This document shows, piece by piece, positions 1 to 6,701 of a stretch of DNA of 42,201 bases (positions are counted from its first letter, which is position 1; each line of letters starts with the position of its first letter). The translations under genes were made by a program, and so were the position numbers. The stretch comes from a virus, in IMG/VR virus record IMGVR_UViG_3300024259_000072, positions 1 through 42,201 of that record. One strand, written 5' to 3'. The notes beneath the pieces were generated by a model, which did no database searches, had not been told where the DNA came from, and worked only from the letters and a program-made list of their open reading frames with translations.

Positions 1-320
1 ATTATATAATCTCTATATAGCTATATCTAGTATAGAATACGATAATCTATATAAATGAATACCCCTTTCCGATATATAAGAAAGATAAAAAAAACAGAAG
101 AAAAACACGTATAAAAAACACGTGATTTTCACGGGTACGTTCTTACTAATCGTACTCGATAGAATAGGATTTCATACATTAAACGATAATCTAACGGATA
201 CACACAATGGTTAAGTTTACGTATAGAGAAAAGTATATATCCACGCTAACACTACCATTACATTCTTTTGTAGACAACTAGTTAGGGCATAGACCCATAC
301 AGTTAGTGGAGGTCAGTAAA
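1..320. other. Left terminal noncoding region
   Basis: No gene is supported in these 320 bases. The DNA is AT-rich and holds several TATA-like stretches. At 105-150 there is a cluster of CACG motifs: ACACGT occurs twice, 13 bases apart, the second being part of the palindrome CACGTG, and CGTG pairs with CACG around a short loop. With the 284 bases beyond 41917 it separates two divergent arms. If the molecule is circular or circularly permuted it would be part of one control or origin region; that is inference, as no repeat joins the two window ends. Confidence 0.5.
226..241 (+). promoter_or_regulatory. Candidate archaeal promoter for the left arm
   Basis: A purine-rich BRE-like stretch (GAGAAAAG, 226-233) runs into TATATAT (234-240). 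Archaeal transcription usually starts about 25 bases past the TATA box, here near 265, leaving a leader of about 55 bases before the ATG at 321. No better promoter is seen closer to the first gene. Confidence 0.45.
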
Positions 321-569
321 ATGGAATTTTACGGCATAGAACAAAAGGAAAAGAAATCAACAAGTGACAGGGAGTACTTCGGTATTAGCATAACATCCAA
401 AGACCCTTGGGCAGAAGCTTTCGTTAAGGACTTTGAGACAATTGGTCAGAAGTTCGGGTTTGGCAATAGTAAGAAAATGGTTCTACTAGCAGCAGTTAAG
501 ATTGCAGCATTCGCCATAAAGAAAGGTTATTCATTAGATGATAAAAAGCCAGTTGAGAAAGCAAATTAG
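321..569 (+). CDS. Small protein of unknown function, first gene of left arm
   Basis: 82 residues. A longer reading from GTG 306 is possible, but GGAGGT at 308-313 lies seven bases before ATG 321, so 321 is the start. The second half is predicted helical, with a GFGN turn between two helices and an alanine-rich helix after it. The layout resembles the 79-residue protein at 4101 (GGYNN turn, then an alanine-rich helix), so the two may be distant paralogues; both have their own terminator. Being first, small and separately terminated suggests an abundant early product such as a DNA-binding or regulatory protein, but no family is recognised. Confidence 0.75.
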   Translation: MEFYGIEQKEKKSTSDREYFGISITSKDPWAEAFVKDFETIGQKFGFGNSKKMVLLAAVKIAAFAIKKGYSLDDKKPVEKAN

Positions 570-582
570 CTTTCTTCTTTTT
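557..582 (+). terminator. Hairpin/T-run terminator after first gene
   Basis: GAAAGC (557-562) pairs with GCTTTC (569-574) around a six-base loop that includes the stop codon. It is followed by TTCTTTTTTCTTTC. Stem plus T-rich tail suggests the first gene is transcribed partly on its own. Confidence 0.65.
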
Positions 583-626
583 TCTTTCGTTATTTTTTAG
601 ATTAGTACAATTGGTAGGTGAATTAC

Positions 627-911
627 GTGAAAAAGAAAACATGGAAGCGTAATAAATTAGTACAAGAACCTCAGATAATTAGGAGTATTGAGCACGAACT
701 TCTTACTATCAGATTAGGTGTTGATTGGAAGATTCAGAAATCATTTCCAATTGATAAGGAATCACAAGGCTCTGGTGTTAATGATTACGATGCGTTGCAA
801 TACGCAAAGGTTAACAACAACGATGGATTGTTTAGAGGATTAAATCCGAGTCATTACGACTTTGATTATAGAAGAGCAGTATTAGTGTGGGAAGAATTCA
901 ATTCCATTTAA
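627..911 (+). CDS. Hypothetical protein
   Basis: 94 residues if read from GTG 627, which sits five bases after AGGTGA (616-621). GTG 618 in the same frame overlaps that ribosome binding site and is less likely. The first ten residues are very basic; the remainder is mixed and rich in aromatic residues. No cysteines or membrane segments. No family recognised. Confidence 0.65.
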   Translation: MKKKTWKRNKLVQEPQIIRSIEHELLTIRLGVDWKIQKSFPIDKESQGSGVNDYDALQYAKVNNNDGLFRGLNPSHYDFDYRRAVLVWEEFNSI

Positions 912-952
912 TTTTTTACATTCATATTCATAAACAATATTAAGAGGTATAT

Positions 953-1150
953 ATGAGAGACAAAATAAGGTGTCCTAACTGTAACAAGTTATATACACCA
1001 GAGTTAGTTAGACCATTAGGTGATGATAGAAGTATACAAAATATATTTCCTCAATCAGAACCTTATCAAAGAGAACAATTAATCACAGGAATATGTTCTG
1101 ATGATTGTTGGGATGATTTCTTAGGTTTTAAGAAAGGAGGAGAAGTATGA
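953..1150 (+). CDS. Small zinc-ribbon-like protein
   Basis: 65 residues, starting after GAGGT. CPNC at residues 7-10 and a second pair, CSDDC, near residue 48 could together bind one zinc ion. The distal pair has four-residue spacing. Such ribbons usually bind nucleic acid or protein. Its stop overlaps the next start (ATGA at 1147-1150), so the two genes are translationally coupled. Confidence 0.7.
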   Translation: MRDKIRCPNCNKLYTPELVRPLGDDRSIQNIFPQSEPYQREQLITGICSDDCWDDFLGFKKGGEV

Positions 1151-1503
1151 GATTGTCAAAAAAGGAAATAAAAAGACTTCTAGAGTGGGAGAGATTTGTT
1201 CCTTATCATATATCTACTATAACATTAGATAAACAGATTAGGGACAAATTTAGGAACAAGAACAAAAATATACTTGTTAAAATGATTTTACGTAGAAATA
1301 TAAAGATCAAAAGAACAAGTGTGTATATATGTACATTACCTAATAATTGGTTAGGAACATTCATCTTAAATATTGTAAAGAAATTTACACCTGTTAGGAT
1401 TAAAGGTAGAAAACCAATTAAAGGACATAAGTATGCTTGGGGTGGAAGTTTAAAGTTAAAACACGCTGGAGCTTATGATGTATATACAAGATCAAATTGG
1501 TGA
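1147..1503 (+). CDS. Basic hypothetical protein
   Basis: 118 residues, coupled to the upstream zinc-ribbon gene by ATGA overlap, with GGAGG in the upstream coding sequence as ribosome binding site. Strongly basic, rich in lysine and arginine throughout, with several short beta-like stretches. The charge suggests nucleic-acid contact, but no domain is recognised. Confidence 0.7.
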   Translation: MRLSKKEIKRLLEWERFVPYHISTITLDKQIRDKFRNKNKNILVKMILRRNIKIKRTSVYICTLPNNWLGTFILNIVKKFTPVRIKGRKPIKGHKYAWGGSLKLKHAGAYDVYTRSNW

Positions 1504-1508
1504 TAAAT

Positions 1509-1592
1509 ATGCAACAAATAAACAACAGATCAAATATAGACGGTATTGTCTTTGATGATACTATTCTATTTTATGTTTTTAATTACAACTAA
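1509..1592 (+). CDS. Putative 27-residue microprotein
   Basis: ATG 1509 follows GGTGAT (1499-1504) by four bases, the spacing used across this genome. The frame runs to TAA at 1590-1592. The product begins MQQINN and ends in an aromatic stretch. It may be a real peptide or a leader peptide for the structured region behind it. Confidence 0.35.
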   Translation: MQQINNRSNIDGIVFDDTILFYVFNYN

Positions 1593-1715
1593 CTTACCAA
1601 TTGAGTTACGGCGAGATAACTTGTGTAAGATTGACACATCACTAGAGGCGAACGGCTACCTAGAGGAACAGTAACTTATACAGTTACGCCAAATCACATT
1701 CAAAAGGTGATATAT
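1593..1715 (+). other. Structured noncoding leader
   Basis: No gene. Three clear elements: a hairpin TGTGT/ACACA (1622-1626 and 1634-1638, seven-base loop), a direct repeat CTAGAGG (1642-1648 and 1660-1666), and a hairpin GTAAC/GTTAC (1671-1675 and 1683-1687, seven-base loop). A second GTTAC at 1605-1609 could pair with the same GTAAC, so two exclusive folds are possible. GGCG (1610-1613) and CGCC (1687-1690) could close the whole. It lies just before the ribosome binding site of the 1716 gene, so a cis-regulatory RNA is possible. Confidence 0.4.
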
Positions 1716-1964
1716 ATGAGTACAATGAAAGTAAATCAAGTAAAACATACAGTAGAAGCAACAATAAACCTGGAATCATTTAGAAAGTTCCTTGAAGGTC
1801 AAGGAGTCGAAATTGAAGGAAAGGTTGATAGGATATCATGTGAGCATGATAGTACATACATGCAATATGAAGGAATTATCAAAGTTAAAGTTGTTGCTAC
1901 AAAAGAAGATAGATTAAAGGAATTAAACTATGATGGTGTTGTAGATGGCAAAAGCAATAGCTAG
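1716..1964 (+). CDS. Hypothetical protein
   Basis: 82 residues from ATG 1716, six bases... after GGTGAT at 1706-1711; a longer frame from GTG 1707 would start inside that site. The product alternates beta-like stretches with one helix and has a single cysteine near residue 43. No family recognised. The structured region upstream may control it. Its last 20 bases overlap the next small gene. Confidence 0.7.
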   Translation: MSTMKVNQVKHTVEATINLESFRKFLEGQGVEIEGKVDRISCEHDSTYMQYEGIIKVKVVATKEDRLKELNYDGVVDGKSNS

Positions 1965-2118
1965 TGTAGTTTGTTTAACATTAAACAATTACGAAGCTAA
2001 AATAGTTGCATTAGCATTACACGAATGGGCTGAAGTACATAAAGACGCATCTGAAGACATAGATACAACTCCGATAGAAATAAAAGCAATATCTGATAGA
2101 ATCAGTAATTTGTTATAA
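1945..2118 (+). CDS. Small hypothetical protein (57 residues)
   Basis: Begins MAKAIASVVC and is predicted mostly helical, with an acidic C-terminal half. ATG 1945 has GGTG ten bases upstream and overlaps the previous gene by 20 bases in another frame. The frame stays open to TAA 2116-2118. No family recognised. Confidence 0.55.
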   Translation: MAKAIASVVCLTLNNYEAKIVALALHEWAEVHKDASEDIDTTPIEIKAISDRISNLL

Positions 2119-2348
2119 TAAAATCGATTGTATTTTACTATTAGTTTCTTTAATTTCTTTTCTTTTTTTAAACAGTTTTACGAGTTCATTATATAATATA
2201 TATATTACGTTACATATAATACATTATATATACTGTAGAATAGGTATTTACTAGTAGATAGATATATAAATATAACTTACGTACTAGTATTATCATATAT
2301 ACAATCATATTCATATTGACAACAATATATACAGTGAGGTAAATAAAG
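2119..2348. other. AT-rich intergenic region
   Basis: About 230 bases without a supported gene. It opens with a T-rich tract (2145-2175) that may end upstream transcription, followed by dense alternating TA runs (2190-2235). An opposite-strand open frame here consists of low-complexity AT and is not taken as a gene. Confidence 0.5.
2263..2270 (+). promoter_or_regulatory. Candidate TATA box for the 2349 gene cluster
   Basis: TATATAAA at 2263-2270, preceded by a purine-rich stretch. A start about 25 bases downstream would leave a leader of roughly 55 bases before ATG 2349. Other TA-rich runs nearby make the exact box uncertain. Confidence 0.35.
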
Positions 2349-2525
2349 ATGATGACACAACAGTTGTATACACCAATACATAAAGGTGTAATACATAAGA
2401 ACAAACATTTAGTAGATGTCAAAATAGGAAAAGATGTATTCATAATAGATGAGTTAAGAATGATTATGACACATACATTCCTTGGAGAAGTCTATGAACT
2501 TGAAGACGACAACAGTACATATTAA
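2349..2525 (+). CDS. Small hypothetical protein (58 residues)
   Basis: Starts with two consecutive ATG codons (2349, 2352), with GAGGT at 2336-2340 eight bases upstream. The product is beta-rich in the middle (VDVKIGKDVFIID) and ends in an acidic tail. No family recognised. First gene after the TA-rich intergenic region. Confidence 0.6.
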   Translation: MMTQQLYTPIHKGVIHKNKHLVDVKIGKDVFIIDELRMIMTHTFLGEVYELEDDNSTY

Positions 2526-2537
2526 GAAGGTGATTGA

Positions 2538-2777
2538 ATGAAACAAAGGTTAGATCTTCACAAATGTCCACAATGTGGAAAGGAGAAGATGTTAGAGTTA
2601 AGAAAGAAGAGAACAAATTATCCATTTGGGATGAAATCAAAGAGTAGAAGTTCACCATCAATAAAATGTGTTGATAAGTGTACAAACGTTAAAATATCCA
2701 AAGGTGTTAATGAACAAGGACATAAAGTCTCTAAGATGAAACATTGTGGATATATTATGAAATGGAATATTAGGTGA
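2538..2777 (+). CDS. Zinc-ribbon-like basic protein
   Basis: 79 residues after AAGGTGATTGA. CPQC at residues 10-13, then C44, C48 and C69, with many lysines and arginines between. The layout suggests a zinc-stabilised nucleic-acid-binding fold. The gene directly after it also encodes a ribbon, making a tandem pair. No named family. Confidence 0.7.
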   Translation: MKQRLDLHKCPQCGKEKMLELRKKRTNYPFGMKSKSRSSPSIKCVDKCTNVKISKGVNEQGHKVSKMKHCGYIMKWNIR

Positions 2778-2782
2778 GTAAC

Positions 2783-2983
2783 ATGTGGACTAATTGCATG
2801 GATCAAGCACAAACCAAATTTCCTTCTTTTTCTTCTGAAACTCAATTAACTATTGATGATTCAGGTAATATTCAAAAGTGCCCATATTGTGGAGCACCTA
2901 CTAAACTTATACAACCAAAAGGAGATACGTATAAGTGTACAAATATAAGTTGCCAAAAACATTGGGCACCATTACCAAAATAA
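2783..2983 (+). CDS. Small zinc-ribbon protein
   Basis: 66 residues from ATG 2783, five bases after GGTGA; a frame from GTG 2774 would begin inside that site. CPYCG near residue 33 and CTNISC near residue 51 form a typical C-x2-C/C-x4-C ribbon, followed by a tryptophan and prolines, as in transcription-factor or topoisomerase-type ribbons. Alone it is likely an adaptor or nucleic-acid-binding module. Confidence 0.7.
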   Translation: MWTNCMDQAQTKFPSFSSETQLTIDDSGNIQKCPYCGAPTKLIQPKGDTYKCTNISCQKHWAPLPK

Positions 2984-2996
2984 AGGAGTGATTAAA

Positions 2997-3143
2997 TTGA
3001 CATTTGAAGATGATGTGAAAGAATTAGATAATATATTAAAGAACAAAACAAGAGAAGAGATTAAAGTAGTTTCATTTATGAGTAGAGTAAATGGATTTCT
3101 AGAAGAATTAGAAGAAGTATCAGAAGAACTAGAAGGGATATAA
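2997..3143 (+). CDS. Small acidic helical protein, TTG start
   Basis: 48 residues, read from TTG 2997 after GGAGTGAT (2984-2991). Almost wholly helical with glutamate- and leucine-rich heptads in the second half, suggesting a short coiled coil. No in-frame ATG lies near the ribosome binding site. Its stop touches the next start (TAAATG). Confidence 0.55.
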   Translation: MTFEDDVKELDNILKNKTREEIKVVSFMSRVNGFLEELEEVSEELEGI

Positions 3144-3290
3144 ATGATAAAAGTCATATGCTCTGCTAGTGAATGTGAATTTAATGATAATGGTTCATGT
3201 ATATTTAATGGCAATATCAAATTCACTATGTATTTAGGAGAATCTGAACCAACTGAGAATTGTAATCAATTTAGAGAAGGAGGAGAATGA
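3144..3290 (+). CDS. Cysteine-rich microprotein, DUF1540-like spacing
   Basis: 48 residues. Four cysteines are arranged CSASEC...C...C with an asparagine-glycine turn between, then NCNQF near the end. The pattern resembles the DUF1540 metal-binding microproteins, but the match is by eye. It lies in a run of coupled small genes. Confidence 0.6.
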   Translation: MIKVICSASECEFNDNGSCIFNGNIKFTMYLGESEPTENCNQFREGGE

Positions 3291-3291
3291 T

Positions 3292-3387
3292 ATGTGTAAT
3301 ATATGTTCAAAAGTATTCAATAAAATATTAGGAGGCAAGAATGAAAATAAAGAAAGGAGACAGATTCAAAGTAAAGAGTATACCTAA
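3292..3387 (+). CDS. Possible 31-residue microprotein overlapping the next gene
   Basis: ATG 3292 follows GGAGGAGA by a normal distance and begins MCNICSKVF with a CxxC pair. Its last 47 bases overlap the better supported gene at 3341 in another frame, so it may be a real short peptide or just the leader that carries that gene's ribosome binding site. Confidence 0.3.
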   Translation: MCNICSKVFNKILGGKNENKERRQIQSKEYT

Positions 3388-3580
3388 AGAAGAAGAAGAT
3401 ATAATAACTATGAGAACATATAGATGGGTAGATGCGATTGGTCATGAGTTCACCATGTTACATGATAGTGATTTTGGTAGTTGTATTACATCTCAAGATA
3501 CAACATTAGAAAGAAGAGGTATTGTTTATTGTCAAAATATACCAATTAAAGCACTTGTGAGGATAAAGAAAAGAAAATGA
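3341..3580 (+). CDS. Hypothetical protein
   Basis: 79 residues, preceded by AGGAGGC. Beta-rich with a basic N-terminus (MKIKKGDRFKVKS) and basic C-terminus (IKKRK), two cysteines. The look is of a small SH3-like or KOW-like barrel, but this is only an impression. Coupled to the next gene by ATGA overlap. Confidence 0.65.
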   Translation: MKIKKGDRFKVKSIPKEEEDIITMRTYRWVDAIGHEFTMLHDSDFGSCITSQDTTLERRGIVYCQNIPIKALVRIKKRK

Positions 3581-3870
3581 ACAGATGGAGTTACGAAGAA
3601 CAACAAATGATTCTTAAAAGAGAATTAGATGCAACTAAACGACCACAAAGAAGTGCAAGTAATCCACCAAAAGGTTGTGGACCAATTTGTCCACATTGTG
3701 GTATCGTTGCTATCAAACTAATTAACTTCATAGAAGGAGATAGAAATTATACGTGTTGTAGACATTGTAAGAAAGATAAAGATTATCTTAGAGCTCATAC
3801 AAGAAGACGTGTAGTAGACAAGAATTATGTACCACCAAAGGAACTAATAGATGAGGTATTAGCTAATTAG
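3577..3870 (+). CDS. Zinc-binding protein with two CxxC pairs
   Basis: 97 residues. CPHCG near residue 38 and CCRHC near residue 60 form a ribbon; both flanks are basic. The end of its coding sequence forms half of a perfect 9-base-pair terminator, so it closes this small operon. Possibly a DNA- or RNA-binding regulator; no family recognised. Confidence 0.7.
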   Translation: MNRWSYEEQQMILKRELDATKRPQRSASNPPKGCGPICPHCGIVAIKLINFIEGDRNYTCCRHCKKDKDYLRAHTRRRVVDKNYVPPKELIDEVLAN

Positions 3871-3879
3871 TTCCTTTTC
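3840..3879 (+). terminator. Strong hairpin terminator
   Basis: GGAACTAAT (3840-3848) pairs perfectly with ATTAGTTCC (3866-3874) over a 17-base loop, followed by TTTTCTT. The left stem lies in the last codons of the upstream gene. Confidence 0.7.
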
Positions 3880-3921
3880 TTATTATATATTTTAATATAG
3901 CTATTGTAGTAGCTATATTAA

Positions 3922-3937
3922 CCGATAGCTTTATAAA
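3922..3937 (+). promoter_or_regulatory. Candidate archaeal promoter
   Basis: TTTATAAA (3930-3937) is preceded by CCGATAGC and lies between a terminator and the next genes. A start near 3962 would leave about 20 bases before ATG 3982. It would drive 3982 and 4101. Confidence 0.55.
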
Positions 3938-3981
3938 GAAGTTCCCATTCCATTTATAAATTATAAAGGTGATTAAAACCA

Positions 3982-4056
3982 ATGAAATCTAATAAACTTA
4001 CAATCCTTGAATCATATAAAAAACTTGTATCTGAGGTAAGCCATACCGATGTATAA
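3982..4056 (+). CDS. Possible 24-residue leader peptide
   Basis: ATG 3982 lies behind AAGGTGAT with a spacer of about eight bases. The product begins MKSNKLTILE and is lysine- and serine-rich. It is the first frame after the promoter and comes before a separately terminated gene, so it could be a leader peptide. Confidence 0.35.
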   Translation: MKSNKLTILESYKKLVSEVSHTDV

Positions 4057-4100
4057 GATGATAATAGGAGATAATATAAATAAACTAAAAGGTGATAGAT

Positions 4101-4340
4101 ATGGCAGAAGAAGAAGTAGTAGTAGATCCAGCAGCTCCAACAGAAGCTGACAGTGCAAAAAAATACGTTACAGGAACATTCGATTCTGTAGAAGATGAAA
4201 AATTCTTAGCAAGATACAATTTGTTAAGGAATGTTGGTGGTTATAATAACAAAGAAGTTATTATGGCAGGAGTAGAAGCAATGTTCGCATCCCCAGACTT
4301 TAAAGGGAAAGTTCAACAGCTTCAAGGAGTTCTTAAATAG
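4101..4340 (+). CDS. Small acidic protein, separately terminated
   Basis: 79 residues from ATG 4101, four bases after GGTGAT; a frame from GTG 4092 would start inside that site. The first 20 residues are acidic and alanine-rich, followed by helix, GGYNN turn, helix. The turn and the helix after it resemble the first gene of the window (321). It has its own promoter and strong terminator, suggesting high expression. No family recognised. Confidence 0.7.
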   Translation: MAEEEVVVDPAAPTEADSAKKYVTGTFDSVEDEKFLARYNLLRNVGGYNNKEVIMAGVEAMFASPDFKGKVQQLQGVLK

Positions 4341-4349
4341 ATAAAGATC

Positions 4350-4375
4350 AGAAGGATTTTTCCTTCTTTTTTTAT
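4350..4375 (+). terminator. Hairpin terminator with long T run
   Basis: AGAAGGA (4350-4356) pairs with TCCTTCT (4361-4367) around a TTTT loop and runs into TTTTTTTATTTT. It directly follows the 4101 gene. Confidence 0.75.
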
Positions 4376-4393
4376 TTTATTAATAAAGTACAT

Positions 4394-4463
4394 GGGAGCG
4401 TATAGAAATATACTTAGAAAAGTTGACAGGTTCAACGAGATGGTTAAAATCCATCAGCTCCCA
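4394..4463 (+). ncRNA. Compact multibranch, tRNA-like RNA candidate
   Basis: GGGAGC (4394-4399) pairs with GCTCCC (4457-4462), closing a junction with three good hairpins: TATA/TATA with a GAAA tetraloop (4401-4412), GTTGA/TCAAC (4422-4436), and GATGG/CCATC (4439-4455). The last has a seven-base TTAAAAT loop, differing from a consensus T loop by one key base, and joins the closing stem through one base, as in a tRNA. The 70-base length also fits. Against a functional tRNA: no D-loop GG, no normal anticodon loop, no encoded CCA. CTTTTT follows. It lies in a gap between a terminator and the next gene. Confidence 0.5.
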
Positions 4464-4481
4464 CTTTTTAATAATTAAAAA

Positions 4482-4721
4482 ATGATACATAACTGTTTAG
4501 AGTGTGGAATTCAATTTGATTGTGATAAGCAAAATGAATTTGGTCCAAGTAATTGTAGTTGTGCTATGTGGGCTGTCCTTTGTAATTGTCCTAATAAACC
4601 TTGGGACAGTGAGTGGGATATTATTGAGATACCGATTGTAAAACCGATTCTAAATGATGATTACGAATTGATTTTAGCGGACAAATCAACCGATATCTTA
4701 GAGATTATTATTCCTGAATAG
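4482..4721 (+). CDS. Cysteine-rich hypothetical protein
   Basis: 79 residues. The first 36 contain seven cysteines (CLEC, C14, CSC, then C34 and C36), enough for one or two metal sites; the rest is a beta-rich acidic tail. No clear ribosome binding site is seen before ATG 4482, so the transcript may be nearly leaderless after the RNA element. The stop lies in a TATTCCT/AGGAATA hairpin. Confidence 0.6.
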   Translation: MIHNCLECGIQFDCDKQNEFGPSNCSCAMWAVLCNCPNKPWDSEWDIIEIPIVKPILNDDYELILADKSTDILEIIIPE

Positions 4722-4789
4722 GAATATTAAAGGTTAAATAATAACGCCAAGAATCAATCGGAATTTGTCCTTATTTACAGGTAAAAAAA

Positions 4790-5008
4790 ATGAATACTAA
4801 CGATACTAAAGACCCATTCGATGGGTATAAATCTCTTTCTAAAAAGAAGTTTGAAAATTTAATTGAAGGGCTTATAAAATGTCCAATCCACAAAGAAAAA
4901 ACTATTTATGATATAGATGAGATAGGTGTATTTTGTAAGTCTTGTCATTCTATTAAAGGTACAAAGTACCCTGAAGATTATTTAAGAAAAGTAAAATTTA
5001 AATGGTAA
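4790..5008 (+). CDS. Small zinc-binding protein
   Basis: 72 residues. CPIH near residue 31 and CKSCH near residue 49 form a C-x2-H/C-x2-C ribbon with a basic C-terminus. A GGTAAA stretch just before ATG is a weak ribosome binding site. No family recognised. Confidence 0.65.
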   Translation: MNTNDTKDPFDGYKSLSKKKFENLIEGLIKCPIHKEKTIYDIDEIGVFCKSCHSIKGTKYPEDYLRKVKFKW

Positions 5009-5013
5009 AATAG

Positions 5014-5625
5014 ATGACATTAGCTGAAGTATGGGAAGTATATTGTGACAAATGGACTCATGATGGTCAAAAGAAAATATACTTAGAACAATTGTTAGAT
5101 GAATTACATCCAAAAGAACTTATATTGTTTGATGAAATATTTAATGACATTCCAATTATTGACGATTGGTATAATTACACTTACAGAGGTAAGCAAGAAG
5201 AATTTGAATTAATCATTGCTGAACCTGATACAACTGTATTGAATAGTAAGGAGGAAGAAATGAAAGCATGGGATAGATGGTATAACATAGATGAACAACA
5301 TACTGTTAAGCGAAAGATTCTAGAGAATGTATCATTACATAAAATAGATGAAGAATTAACTAAATTAGAAAGTCAACCTGAAGTACTAAAAGTATTTGCA
5401 ACACAACCTTTTATTAAAGAAGGAGTAACTATTAAAGTTAAAGACGAAGCAGTAGAAGTTGGTCAAAAAGAAAAGATAAGACAAGCGTATGATTGTTTTA
5501 TATATTACAAAGAAAGAATAAATACACCAGCAGCACCAATAGAACCAAAGACAGTAACGGCAGAACAAGGTGTTTTAGATGTTGATGACTTAGTTCTTGA
5601 TGAAGAGATCATATTGCCAAATTAG
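5014..5625 (+). CDS. Hypothetical protein with possible internal start
   Basis: 203 residues, acidic and mostly helical, ending in a proline- and valine-rich stretch and acidic tail. In frame at 5260 there is an ATG preceded by AGGAGGAAGAA, a stronger ribosome binding site than that of the first ATG. A second product of 121 residues starting MKAWDRW is therefore likely. The two-part layout recalls phage genes that make a long and a short form. No function recognised; it heads the block leading to the AAA+ ATPase. Confidence 0.65.
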   Translation: MTLAEVWEVYCDKWTHDGQKKIYLEQLLDELHPKELILFDEIFNDIPIIDDWYNYTYRGKQEEFELIIAEPDTTVLNSKEEEMKAWDRWYNIDEQHTVKRKILENVSLHKIDEELTKLESQPEVLKVFATQPFIKEGVTIKVKDEAVEVGQKEKIRQAYDCFIYYKERINTPAAPIEPKTVTAEQGVLDVDDLVLDEEIILPN

Positions 5626-5634
5626 GTGGTATAA

Positions 5635-5895
5635 ATGACACAAAACAAGTTAGGTGGAGTACAATTAAGTAATGTAACAACAAAAGTACTTAAGCCTAAA
5701 GTAGCAAAACCAAAAAAGAGAAGAAAACAAACAACATTGGGGAATGCACCAGTACTAATAAAGAATAATAGTGGAAAGCTAATAAATGTTCAAGGATTAC
5801 CTTTAGAACCTAACGGAACTAGAAGAGTAATAGTTGATCAAGAAATAAAGACATTAGAGTTTCATAAGTATATTCTTTATATACAAAGCATGTAA
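5635..5895 (+). CDS. Small basic beta-rich protein
   Basis: 86 residues after AGGTGGT. The first 40 residues are basic (KPKKRRKQ), the rest beta-rich with a turn PNGTRR. The beta part resembles the 47-residue product at 8843 in its order of motifs (IKN/IRN start, then a P-G/N-G turn, then IxI), so they may be paralogues. Function unknown; the basic tail suggests DNA contact next to replication genes. Confidence 0.65.
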   Translation: MTQNKLGGVQLSNVTTKVLKPKVAKPKKRRKQTTLGNAPVLIKNNSGKLINVQGLPLEPNGTRRVIVDQEIKTLEFHKYILYIQSM

Positions 5896-5909
5896 GAGGT
5901 ATAAATAAA

Positions 5910-6692
5910 ATGGAAGGAGAATGGTTTAGAGGAAAAACATTTGTATTTAAATTACTAAATACAACATGTCAAGAAAGAACTACTATCTGGAAAGGTTGGT
6001 CTTACAAAGATACACAAATTGTAGATGCTGAAGGAAAAGAAATGAAATTCCCTATGACAGATGGAGAATTAAGTGGAACTGACGGAGTAGTTTATCAATT
6101 TGATCAAATGAAAGCAATGGCAAATAAGAAGTTTAAGGAACTATTCCCTTACTTCAAAATGAACATTACTTTTATAAGAAGTATTGATGTAGGTGGAAAC
6201 CAATTCCAGTATGAGTTCAAGAAAAGTATTAACAGTGAACTTGAGAAGATGTGTCTAATGACACCTGGCGATGTACCTAAGGCTTGTTTCAAACAGATAT
6301 TTGATAAGGACAAACCTGGTATGCAAATGTATAAACTAGATGTTGTATCTGAAGAAGATGCAAAGAATTGGTTAGCATCACATAACGCATCATCTGACAA
6401 ACCGATTGGTCCGATACCAAAAAGAATACAGATGGGAGCAGCAACAGTTGTACAACCAACATCTACGGCTACAAGTACACCAGTTAGTCAACCAGTAGCA
6501 ACACCAACACCAAAACCTGAAGGTTTAGTATTAGATGTCTTAGAACAAAAGTTATTAACAGCAATCAAAGGCATGGGCAGTAAGTTCGAAGAGGATAGAT
6601 TTATTAAATCATTTGAACAAACATACGCTAAACAAAGTAAAACAATTGACGTTGAAAGAGTAAAGAAAATATTCAACACAATGTACAATTAG
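5910..6692 (+). CDS. Candidate ssDNA-binding or replication accessory protein
   Basis: 260 residues after GAGGT. Three parts: residues 1-165, beta-rich with many aromatics; 170-205, a flexible linker rich in Thr, Pro, Ser and Ala; 206-260, a compact helical domain. A beta domain plus flexible linker plus small C-terminal domain matches many single-stranded DNA-binding proteins, and the next gene is the AAA+ ATPase. I see no motif that proves the OB fold, so the role is inferred from layout and position. Separated from the ATPase gene by nine bases. Confidence 0.6.
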   Translation: MEGEWFRGKTFVFKLLNTTCQERTTIWKGWSYKDTQIVDAEGKEMKFPMTDGELSGTDGVVYQFDQMKAMANKKFKELFPYFKMNITFIRSIDVGGNQFQYEFKKSINSELEKMCLMTPGDVPKACFKQIFDKDKPGMQMYKLDVVSEEDAKNWLASHNASSDKPIGPIPKRIQMGAATVVQPTSTATSTPVSQPVATPTPKPEGLVLDVLEQKLLTAIKGMGSKFEEDRFIKSFEQTYAKQSKTIDVERVKKIFNTMYN

Positions 6693-6701
6693 GTGGTATA
6701 A

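Noticed and set aside
1606-1690. Possible tRNA in the 1593-1715 spacer
   Set aside because: Two hairpins have five-pair stems and seven-base loops, but there is no acceptor pairing of seven pairs, no U33, no TTC in the T loop and no D-loop GG.
2210-2443. Opposite-strand frame of 77 codons
   Set aside because: It consists of Ile/Tyr/Val low-complexity sequence from TA repeats and overlaps a promoter region and the 2349 gene; no ribosome binding site.
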